Assembly (NCBI GenBank): GCA_929200685.1
Contig: CAKNAO010000037.1
Span: 1-6,095 of the forward strand
DNA: 6,095 bases
Reading direction: 5' to 3'
From: an uncultured bacterium
GTDB lineage: Bacteria > Bacillota_I > Bacilli_A > Mycoplasmatales > Metamycoplasmataceae
Below are positions 1 to 6,036 of the stretch, in pieces (position 1 is the first letter of the stretch; each line of letters begins with the position of its first letter). A program made the translations under genes and the position numbers. A model generated the notes under the pieces. That model worked only from the letters and a program-made list of their open reading frames with translations. It was not told the DNA's origin and did no database searches.

Positions 1-245
1 CTATTTAATGGACTAATTCTTTTTCAATTTCAACTTTTTTTTGTAAAAAGAATAATTATTTTTTTAAATGTATCATAATTTTTTGTTATTTTTTCAATTA
101 TATTTATTTCATTTTCAGTATAATTTCCTAATTCAAAAGCATTTTTTGAATTAATTTTGGTATTCATAACTTCATGAGAATATATATAATTAATAACATT
201 TTCTCTAACAATATTTTTTTTAAAAATTTCTTTATTTTTAATCAT
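1..245 (-). CDS. nusB: Probable transcription antitermination factor NusB, N-terminal part (cut by window edge)
   Basis: NusB is a small all-helical RNA-binding protein that, with NusE (ribosomal protein S10), binds boxA in rRNA leader transcripts and promotes antitermination. Only 81 residues are visible; the frame stays open to base 1. Two TGA codons read as Trp at residues 72 and 74. The evidence is pattern-level: an N-terminal helix with RENVINYIYSHE, matching the family's 'R..A...LY..E' start, and near the edge SWNWKRISPLN, matching the 'W...Ri...dr.iL' segment of NusB. Its place downstream of efp and of an Asp23-like gene also fits, because B. subtilis has efp, yqhY and nusB in one neighbourhood. 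The ATG at 243-245 lies 30 bases after the tkt stop and has no Shine-Dalgarno; a TATAAT box sits 6 bases upstream of it. The similarity is weak, so another small helical protein remains possible. The missing C-terminal half would decide. Confidence 0.72.
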
Positions 246-251
246 AAAAAA

Positions 252-257
252 ATTATA
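252..257 (-). promoter_or_regulatory. Putative -10 box for a leaderless nusB transcript
   Basis: The minus strand reads TATAAT followed by exactly six T residues and then the nusB ATG. Transcription normally starts 6-7 bases after a -10 box, which would place the first transcribed base at the A of the ATG. There is no Shine-Dalgarno in this gap. No recognisable -35 element is present about 17 bases further upstream, which is usual in mycoplasmas. In such A+T-rich DNA a TATAAT can occur by chance; the support is its exact position and the identical arrangement in front of nfo. Confidence 0.42.
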
Positions 258-275
258 CTTACATTAATTAAAATT

Positions 276-2105
276 TTATTTAATAATTTTTAAAATTCTT
301 TTTTTTAGTGATTCTTTATCTAATTTGAAATGTTTATAAATTTTTTCACCTGGTCCTGATTCTCCAAAACTATTAATTCCAATATTATATTTAGCAAATC
401 TATTCATTCCATAAGTTGTAGCAGCTTCAATACTAATTGCTTTAGAGACATCTCATGTTATATTTCCATTGAAATTTGAAATTGAAACTACATTTAAATT
501 AAGTTCTTTTCCAATTTTTAGAGAATTAGCAAGTTCAGAACCTGATGATACTAAAGTTCATTTTGAATTATTTTTAATTAAATTATAATAACCTTTTTTC
601 ATTTTATTTTTTGATGTTTCATTTAAAGATATTATGTTTTGCCTTGTTAAAATAATGGCAGTAGGATTTAGTTTTGAATTATATGCAATTTCATAGGCAG
701 CTTTTACTTCTTTTTCATCTGAAGGTCTTAAAACATTTAAATTTGGAACACTCCTAAGCATTGCAAGTTGTTCGATTGGTTCATGAGTTGGTCCATCTTC
801 ACCAACATATATTGAATCATGAGTAAATACATAAGTTATTGGAAGTTTCATTATTGAAGCAAGTCTTATTGCTGGTTTCATATAATCAGAAAAAACAAAA
901 AATGTTGAAACAAATGGTTTTAAATTAGAGTGAAGAGCCATGCCATTAGCAATAGCGCCCATTCCAAATTCTCTAACACCAAATAAAATATGTCTACCTT
1001 TTTTATTATTAATATTAAATATACCATCTCCACCAATTGCTTTGGTTGAACTTGATAAATCTGCTGAACCACCTATTCAATTATTTCTATTTTTATTTAA
1101 ATATTTAATTACTTCGCCTGAAGATGCTCTTGTTGCAATATTTTTTTCAATTTCAATTTCAATTTTTATTGGTTTATTTTTTAAATATTCATTTAATTCT
1201 TTAGAAGGTTTAAACTTATTAAATGCTTCTCTTGATCTTTTTAAAATTGTTTTTTCATAAAGTGATATTACTTTTTTTGGGATATAGTATCCATCTCTAT
1301 TTCAATTAAGTGTTTTTTTAACATTTTCAATATCATCACCAAGTGGTTTTCCATGAACTTCACTTGTTCCTTGTTTTGAAGATCCATGACCAATTATTGT
1401 TTTAATTTCAATAAATGAAGGTTTATTACTTTTTTTGGCTTTAATAATTGCTTCATCAATTGCTTTAACTGTATTTTTTTTAACCAAAATATATTCAAAT
1501 CCAATTGATTTCATTCTAAGTTTTAAATTTTCATTTGTAATTAAATTTGTTGAAGTATCAAGTTGACAATCATTAGAATCATGCATAATAATCAATTTTG
1601 ATAAATTATTTTTACCAGCAAAAGATAAAGTTTCATAGCTTATACCTTCTTGTAAGTCTCCATCACTACAGATAACATATACATAATGATTTATTTCTTT
1701 AAATTTTGCTCTAAGTGATTCTTCTGCAAGCGCAAGACCAACAGCCATGCCCAAACCTTGACCAAGAGGTCCGGTTGTAGACTCAATACCTTTATTTAAG
1801 TTATATTCAGGATGACCAGCAGTGATAGAATTAAATTTTCTAAATTTTTTAAGTTCACTTTTACTTATTAAACCTAATAATCTTAATTGAGAATATAAAA
1901 GTGCAGAACCATGTCCAGCTGAAAGTATAAATCTATCTCTATTAATTCATTTTGGATTTTTGGGATCAAAATTTAAATGTTTTGAAAAAAGTGTATGCAT
2001 CATTGTAGCAGCACCAAGTGCAATTCCAGGATGACCTGAATTTGCTTCATTAATTGCAGAAATACTATTTATTTTTAATGTGTTAATTGCTAATTTATCA
2101 ATCAT
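276..2105 (-). CDS. tkt: Transketolase (thiamine diphosphate enzyme), 609 aa
   Basis: Transketolase transfers two-carbon units between sugar phosphates in the non-oxidative pentose phosphate pathway, linking glycolysis to ribose-5-phosphate supply; it is a cytosolic, Mg2+- and thiamine-diphosphate-dependent dimer. The N-terminal domain shows ANSGHPG (His25), SAGHGS, TTGPLGQG near 110-117, the ThDP/Mg motif DGDLQEG at 148-154 and the HGSSKQGT...HGKPLG loop. The pyrimidine-binding domain has REFGMG (Glu379 as the likely catalytic acid), HDS at 429-431 and GEDGPTHEP at 435-443 with the active-site His441. The C-terminal domain holds VSSGSEL and the FGESGPGEK signature. Five in-frame TGA codons encode Trp (for example 268, 516 and 551). 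At 609 residues it is shorter than the roughly 660 residues of E. coli or B. subtilis. The ATG shares one base with the upstream stop (TAATG) and is preceded by GAAGGTGA. One oddity is Ser147 where the GDG motif usually has its first Gly. Confidence 0.97.
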
Positions 2106-2404
2106 TAAAATTCACCTTCAATTTCAATTGAGATATTTTTGGGTTTTGTGTCAATAATGTTTAAAGAATAAGTTTCAATATTTTCTTGAAGTTCATTAAT
2201 TGCAATTTGAAATGAAGAATTTTTTTTAATATTTACAACAACTTTAGCACTAAATGTATCTTTTTCTTCTGGAACTTCAACTTCATAATTAATTAGTTTA
2301 ACATTTTTAGATTCTAAAGTTGCTTTTTTAACAGCTTGTTTAAAAACATTGTTTTCTACAAAATATTTTTTATTTAATGAATAATTTACTTTTACTAATG
2401 ACAT
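2105..2404 (-). CDS. Small conserved-looking protein, possible divergent Asp23/Gls24 (YqhY-like) domain, 99 aa
   Basis: This 99-residue soluble protein has no signal peptide, membrane segment, Cys or Trp. I do not recognise it by identity. The layout resembles the Asp23/Gls24 (DUF322) fold: an N-terminal helix (about 19-32, FKQAVKKATLES), a strand with NVKLINYEVEV, a strand with SAKVVVNI, a helix with FQIAINELQENIETYS, and a closing strand with KNISIEIEG. The family typically shows 'v.v.v.yg..i..va..lQ..v......tg..v..vnv.v.g'. In B. subtilis the Asp23-family gene yqhY lies between efp and nusB, the same neighbourhood as here. It may belong to a Mollicutes family of small hypothetical proteins (NCBI names one after M. 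bovis MMB_0454; from memory, unchecked). It is joined by TAATG overlaps to efp upstream and tkt downstream, so it is almost certainly co-translated with both. The start is fixed by a strong AAAGGAGA six bases before the ATG. The CDS is secure; the family assignment is inference. Confidence 0.85.
   Translation of the reverse strand: MSLVKVNYSLNKKYFVENNVFKQAVKKATLESKNVKLINYEVEVPEEKDTFSAKVVVNIKKNSSFQIAINELQENIETYSLNIIDTKPKNISIEIEGEF
2112..2119 (-). promoter_or_regulatory. Shine-Dalgarno of tkt
   Basis: GAAGGTGA on the minus strand lies six bases before the tkt ATG, inside the last codons of the 99-aa gene. It pairs with the anti-SD core and confirms that tkt starts at the TAATG overlap. tkt can therefore be initiated by reinitiation and by direct ribosome binding. 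Confidence 0.7.
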
Positions 2405-2967
2405 TATTTATCTCCTTTTCCAACATATTTCCCAGTTTCAGAAGAAATAATTATTGATTCATTTTCTTTTATAAACATTGGAACTTTTAATTCATAACCG
2501 GTTTCAACTTTAACTTTTTTTTGAGGATTATTTTGAGTATTTCCTCTAATTGCATTAGGTGCTTCAATAACCTTTAGTTTAACATTTAAAGGAAGTTCAA
2601 TATTTAAGATTTCATTTTTATATTTTTTTACAAGAACTTCACTTTCATTTTTAAGAAAATTAATTTCTCATTTTACTTTTTTAATTGGAATTTCTATTTG
2701 TTCAAATGTTTCATCATCCATTAATATTAAATTGATGCCATCATTATATAAATATTTCATGTTTTTTTTAGATATATGTGCAAGTTTTAATTTTATTCCA
2801 CTAGTATAAATTTTTGTTAATATTGCTCCTGTTCTTAAATCTTTCATTTTGACTTTAACATTTGCTTTTCCTCTTCCTTGTTTTGAGTGATAAAATTCTA
2901 ATACAACAAAAATATCATTTTTTTCTTGAAAAGTAACACCATTTTTAAGATTATTAATATTAATCAT
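2404..2967 (-). CDS. efp: Translation elongation factor P, 187 aa
   Basis: EF-P binds between the ribosomal P and E sites and relieves stalling at consecutive prolines. The 187-residue length matches the family (about 185-188). The N-terminal KOW-like domain runs to about residue 63 and contains the tRNA-facing loop SKQGRGK at 28-34, then KVKMKDLRTG; two OB-type domains follow, with the EIPIKKVKW segment ending at Trp100 (a TGA codon), GYELKVPMFI, and the family's C-terminal SSETGKYV. The loop is unusual: the KPGKG of many EF-Ps is KQGRG here, so the position modified in other bacteria is Arg32 and the conserved Pro is Gln30. Neither lysyl, aminopentanol nor rhamnosyl modification can be predicted from this window. 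The start is supported by AGGAGG three bases before the ATG. The stop TAA overlaps the next ATG by one base. Confidence 0.97.
2411..2418 (-). promoter_or_regulatory. Shine-Dalgarno of the 99-aa gene
   Basis: AAAGGAGA on the minus strand, six bases before the ATG and within the last codons of efp. It is one of the strongest SD matches in the window and fixes the start of the 99-aa gene at the TAATG overlap. Confidence 0.75.
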
Positions 2968-2970
2968 TTT

Positions 2971-2976
2971 CCTCCT
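2971..2976 (-). promoter_or_regulatory. Shine-Dalgarno of efp
   Basis: A perfect AGGAGG on the minus strand, followed by AAA and the efp ATG. The three-base spacing is short compared with the usual 5-9 bases, but the core match is the best in the window, so it probably works. Confidence 0.7.
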
Positions 2977-2990
2977 ATTAATTTAAAATA

Positions 2991-2996
2991 ATTATA
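2991..2996 (-). promoter_or_regulatory. Candidate -10 box for efp
   Basis: A perfect TATAAT lies in the 34-base gap between rpmG and efp, 23 bases before the efp ATG. It would start transcription around 2984-2985 and leave a leader of about 17 bases containing the AGGAGG. No -35 match is visible upstream, inside the end of rpmG. It could give efp-99aa-tkt a promoter of their own; chance occurrence in A+T-rich DNA is a real alternative. Confidence 0.35.
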
Positions 2997-3001
2997 ATAA
3001 A

Positions 3002-3154
3002 CTATTTTTTTTCTTTATGTTTTATGTGATTATTACATTTAGGACAATATTTTTTTATTTCAAGTTTTTTTACATGAGTTTTTTTATTTTTTTTAGTAAT
3101 GTAATTTTCCATTTTACATTTTTCACATCTAAGTGTTAATCCTTCTCTTGGCAT
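3002..3154 (-). CDS. rpmG: 50S ribosomal protein L33, 50 aa
   Basis: L33 is a small basic protein of the large ribosomal subunit near the E site. The 50-residue length is standard. It opens MPREGLTLRCEKC and carries two Cys pairs, C10/C13 and C37/C40 (CEKC and YCPKC), so it is the zinc-binding (C+) form and not the Cys-free zinc-independent paralogue. Between them are YITKKNK, the usual 'Y.t.KN' segment, and a Lys-rich stretch. The ATG at 3152-3154 is preceded by AGGAGA. It sits 23 bases after the nfo stop and 34 bases before efp, so it may be carried on the same transcript as either neighbour. There is no Trp codon. It is too short to appear in many automatic gene calls. Confidence 0.96.
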   Translation of the reverse strand: MPREGLTLRCEKCKMENYITKKNKKTHVKKLEIKKYCPKCNNHIKHKEKK

Positions 3155-3157
3155 TTT

Positions 3158-3163
3158 TCTCCT
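3158..3163 (-). promoter_or_regulatory. Shine-Dalgarno of rpmG
   Basis: AGGAGA on the minus strand, three bases before the ATG of rpmG and inside the 23-base gap after nfo. It supports the short L33 reading frame as a real gene. Confidence 0.65.
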
Positions 3164-3177
3164 TAAATAATTTTTAA

Positions 3178-4002
3178 TTATACACTAAGTAATTTGATTT
3201 CTTTTTTATAAATAGGTTTTTTGTTTACTAATGGAGTTTCCAAAATTTTTATAACATTTTTAAATTCTTGAGCATTTACAATTTTTTTTAATGGTTCAAG
3301 CCCAATATAACCTTTCCCGATATTTTCGTGTCTATCTTTTGAAGAACCAATAGGATTTTTAGAATCATTAACATGAATAACTTTTATTAAACTAAATATT
3401 TTTGTTTTTTTAAGTTCTTTAATTAGTTTTTTAAAATTTTTAACATCATATCCATAATCTCAAATATGGCAAGTATCAAGACAAACATTTAATCTAGAAT
3501 TATTTACTTTGTCAATTATATATTTAATTTCTTCAAATTTTGCACCAATTTCTGTCCCTTTTCCTGACATTGTTTCAATTAAAATTTCAACATTTTTTGT
3601 ATTTATAAAAATATATTTAAGAGATTCAATTAAAGTTTTAATTGAATCTTTTCTAGTAAATTTAGTATGAGATCCCGGATGAATAATCAAATATTTAGCA
3701 CCAATATAATTCATTCTTTCAATTTCTTTTATTAAAAATTCACAAGCAAAATTTTTCTTTTCTGGATTTGCTAAATTAGTTATATATGGCGCATGTACAA
3801 TAATATCTTCTGGTTTAATAATATTTTTATATTTTTCTTTATATTCTTCTAATTTATATTTAGAAATATTAGCTCTTATTGTTGATTGGGGAGGGCCGAG
3901 ATATATCATCATTGTATTTGCTTTATTTTCAATAGACTCTTCAATAGAATCAATTAAATAGTTAGGAGATTTAAATTTAATATGTGAACCAAGTTTTATC
4001 AT
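3178..4002 (-). CDS. nfo: Endonuclease IV (AP endonuclease), 274 aa
   Basis: Endonuclease IV cleaves DNA 5' to abasic sites and removes blocked 3' ends in base-excision repair. It is a TIM-barrel enzyme with three zinc ions. All nine zinc-ligand positions can be matched to the E. coli Nfo pattern: His70 (VHAPY), His108 (HPGSH), Glu143 (IETMSGKG), Asp176 and His179 (CLDTCH), His210 (IHVNDSK), Asp223 and His225 (DRHENIGKG), and Glu255 (LETP). These cover the three family signature regions, so the enzyme should be active. One in-frame TGA encodes Trp181, immediately after CHI. The 274-residue length is normal. The ATG is chosen because MIKLGSHI matches the usual N-terminus ('iG.H.s'). It has no Shine-Dalgarno but a TATAAT six bases upstream. 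The gap to the upstream NIF3 gene is 46 bases and to rpmG 23 bases. Confidence 0.97.
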
Positions 4003-4008
4003 ATTTTA

Positions 4009-4014
4009 ATTATA
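4009..4014 (-). promoter_or_regulatory. Putative -10 box for a leaderless nfo transcript
   Basis: The minus strand reads TATAAT, six bases (TAAAAT), then the nfo ATG, the same spacing as in front of nusB. There is no Shine-Dalgarno, so initiation on a leaderless mRNA starting at or next to the ATG is plausible. A second TATAAT lies at 4032-4037 in the same gap and would instead give a leader of roughly 20 bases. Confidence 0.4.
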
Positions 4015-4031
4015 AATTAAGTTTTTTAATT

Positions 4032-4037
4032 ATTATA
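4032..4037 (-). promoter_or_regulatory. Alternative -10 box upstream of nfo
   Basis: A second perfect TATAAT on the minus strand in the 46-base NIF3-nfo gap. It ends 29 bases before the ATG and would start transcription around 4025, giving a short leader with no Shine-Dalgarno. It has no recognisable -35 element. Either box, both or neither may be used; in DNA this A+T rich the motif alone is weak evidence. Confidence 0.25.
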
Positions 4038-4048
4038 AAATTTTAATT

Positions 4049-4792
4049 TTATATTACTTTTAATTTTTCTTTTTTAAATTTATTTTTTAATATTTTTTTA
4101 ATATTATCTACAAATACATTTTCACTTTCATGAGAAACTAATAGTAAATTAATTTTTTCATTATTCATTGTTAATAAATCTGATCACTTAACATCTGAAG
4201 TAATAATTGTTTTAATATTATTTTTTTTAAGTTCAAGTATTTCTTCAATTTTCCCAGAACCAGCAATTATGCCAACTTTTTTAATTGGTTTATTTTTAGT
4301 AAAATTAAGTTCTTTTTTAGAATATAACTTAATTTTTTTGAAAAATAATTTTTTTAAATCATCAAGTGAACCATTATATTCTACCATTACTGAATATTTA
4401 GAATTTTTAATAGGAAAAATTTTATTAAATCCCATTTTTTTTGCTAATAAATAACTTGTTCCTTTACTTGATGAATCAAAATTTGTATGTATTGAATAAA
4501 TACCGATATTATTATTTAAAATTCTATTATGAATTTTTAATTTATAAGGAGCTTTTTTAATATCTTCTTCTAAATTTTCTTCTCATCTAAATGGATGATG
4601 AGTAATTATAAAATCAACTTGATTAGAAATAGCATAATCATATTTTTTTTTAGTCAAATCTAAAACAACAAGAATTTTATTGATATTTTTTTTAAATGAA
4701 CCATAATGAAGTCCACTTTTATCTCATTCTTCTTGTTTTGAAAGAGGAAATTTTCTTTCTAAAAAAGAAATTAATTTATTTATTTTTATCAT
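4049..4792 (-). CDS. NIF3-family dinuclear metal-centre protein (YbgI/YqfO type), 247 aa
   Basis: NIF3-family proteins form toroidal hexamers that bind two metal ions per subunit. Some are annotated as GTP cyclohydrolase I type 2, but the physiological role is unsettled. The N-terminus has FPLSKQEEWDKSGLHYG, matching the family's 'P...ae.WDn.Gl..G', then VVLDLT. Metal-ligand candidates are His65-His66 (ITHHPF), His102 and Asp106 (IHTNFD), and near the C-terminus His221 with Glu224 (SHESE). GIIAGSGK precedes the last domain. Three in-frame TGA codons give Trp23, Trp70 and Trp203. At 247 residues it is the short form, without the inserted PII-like domain that makes B. subtilis YqfO about 370 residues. 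The ATG at 4790-4792 lies inside the last codons of rpoD (17-base overlap, different frame) and has no clear Shine-Dalgarno, so translation probably depends on ribosomes finishing rpoD. A NIF3 gene next to rpoD is common in Firmicutes and Mollicutes. Confidence 0.94.
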
Positions 4793-6023
4793 CTTTTTTA
4801 TCAAAATAATCTTTTAAAGATTTTTGATTTTGTGGTTTTCTTAAAATTCTTATTACTTTTGCTTCAATTTGTCTAATTCTTTCTTTTGACACATTAAATA
4901 TTTCAGCAAGTTGTTCTGGATTATATGATTTAATTCTTTTTTGATTTTCATCAAATCCAATTCCATATTTCATTTTAATAATTTTTCTTTCTCTTTCATC
5001 TTGAATTGATTTTTCAATTGTTTTGATTAAAATTTTAGAAAGTTCTTCTTGAGAAGCAAAATCAATTGGATTAATTGCATTTTCATCTTGGATAAAATCT
5101 GAAAATGAAGAATCATCTTCTTTACCTATTGTTTTATCTAAGGAAATAGGATCAATATTAATTTTTCTAATATATCTTACTTTTTCTGCAGTAAAATCTT
5201 CACCTCTTTTTTCTGCTATTTCTTCATCGGTAGGTTCTCTACCAAGTTCTTGGTGTAATTCCCTTTGAATTCTAATAATTTTATTAATTGTTTCAACCAT
5301 ATGAACTGGAACTCTAATTGTTCTAGCTTGATCAGCAACTGCTCTTGTAATAGCTTGTCTAACTCATCATGTTGCATAAGTTGAAAATTTATAACCCTTT
5401 TTTCATTCATACTTTGAAACTGCTTTTAAAAGACCGGAATTACCTTCTGATATTAAATCAATAAATGAAAGTCCTCTATTTTTAAATTTTTTAGCATTAT
5501 TAACTACAAGTCTTAAATTTCTTATGATTAAATTTTCTCTTGCTTTCCTACCTTTTCTTCCGCCTTTTTCAATCTTTTTAGCTAATTCCACTTCTTCTTG
5601 ATGTGTTAAAAGTTTTCCATACTTACCAATTCATCTCATATATCATTTAACAATATCACCAGTATCTGTAAGTTTATTAATAAGTTCTAAATTAGAAACT
5701 TCTCTTCCTCCATTTACTTCAATAAGTTTAATTTCTTTAGTATTATTAAAATTTTTAAAAAATAATTTTGAATCCTCTAAAATTTCTTTTTTTAAATCAA
5801 CAATTTCATTATTCTCAATATCAAAATTATTTGAAATAATTTTTTTTTCAATTAAAGTAGTTAGAAGATCTCCAATACCTTCTTCTGAAATTGATATTTT
5901 ATTTTTATTGAGAACATTAAAAACTTGTTCTTGTGATAAAAAATTTAATTTTTTCTTCAATTTTTCATTATTCAAAAGTTTAATTATTAGATTATAATCA
6001 TTTTTAAACATATTTTTATTCAT
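4776..6023 (-). CDS. rpoD: Primary RNA polymerase sigma factor (sigma-70 / SigA), 415 aa
   Basis: RpoD is the housekeeping sigma factor that directs core RNA polymerase to -10/-35 promoters and opens DNA. Domains in order are: a region 1.1-like segment around 20-65 (LSQEQV..., SISEEGIGDLL); region 1.2 around 121-150 (DTGDIVKWYMRWIGK, LLT.QEE); region 2 around 165-245, with NLRLVV, FIDLISEGNSGLLKAV, the 2.3 melting motif GYKFSTYATWWVRQAI and the 2.4 motif ARTIRVPVHM; region 3 from about 250 (ELGREPTDEEIAEK); and region 4, with the 4.2 helix-turn-helix EQLAEIFNVSKERIRQIEAK followed by LRKP. Five TGA codons encode Trp127, 131, 207, 219 and 220, the last two adjacent. Read with the standard code the gene breaks into fragments. 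The loop between 4.1 and 4.2 (GFDENQKRIKSYN) is about five residues longer than in typical RpoD. The start is backed by AGAAGGTG five bases before the ATG. As the only complete full-length sigma-70 here, it is likely to serve every promoter in the window. Confidence 0.98.
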
Positions 6024-6028
6024 TTTCC

Positions 6029-6036
6029 CACCTTCT
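6029..6036 (-). promoter_or_regulatory. Shine-Dalgarno of rpoD
   Basis: AGAAGGTG on the minus strand, five bases before the rpoD ATG. It decides the start of rpoD, where a second in-frame ATG occurs at codon 5. The rest of the 72-base leader up to the window edge is almost pure A+T, with no convincing -10/-35 pair and no recognisable end of an upstream gene. Confidence 0.68.

Noticed and set aside
940..1260. 106-codon open frame on the plus strand
   Set aside because: It lies wholly antisense to the conserved middle of transketolase, and its hydrophobic, Phe/Leu-rich product is what an A-rich antisense strand yields by chance. No SD.
4035..4052. Perfect inverted repeat (8-base arms, 2-base loop) over the NIF3 stop codon, as a possible terminator
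   Set aside because: The stem is entirely A-T with too small a loop and no U-tract following on the minus strand. Such palindromes are expected by chance in DNA this A+T rich.
4269..4454. 61-codon open frame on the plus strand
   Set aside because: Antisense to the NIF3 gene; low-complexity hydrophobic product and no ribosome site.
5216..5410. 64-codon minus-strand frame inside rpoD
   Set aside because: It is an alternate frame over sigma region 2.3-3, where the rpoD frame carries clear conserved motifs.
276..6023. Multiple broken genes (rpoD, nfo, efp and tkt each appear as fragments ending at TGA)
   Set aside because: All fragments of a given gene lie in one frame, and the breaks fall on Trp positions. 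This is the TGA=Trp code, not pseudogenisation or frameshift.
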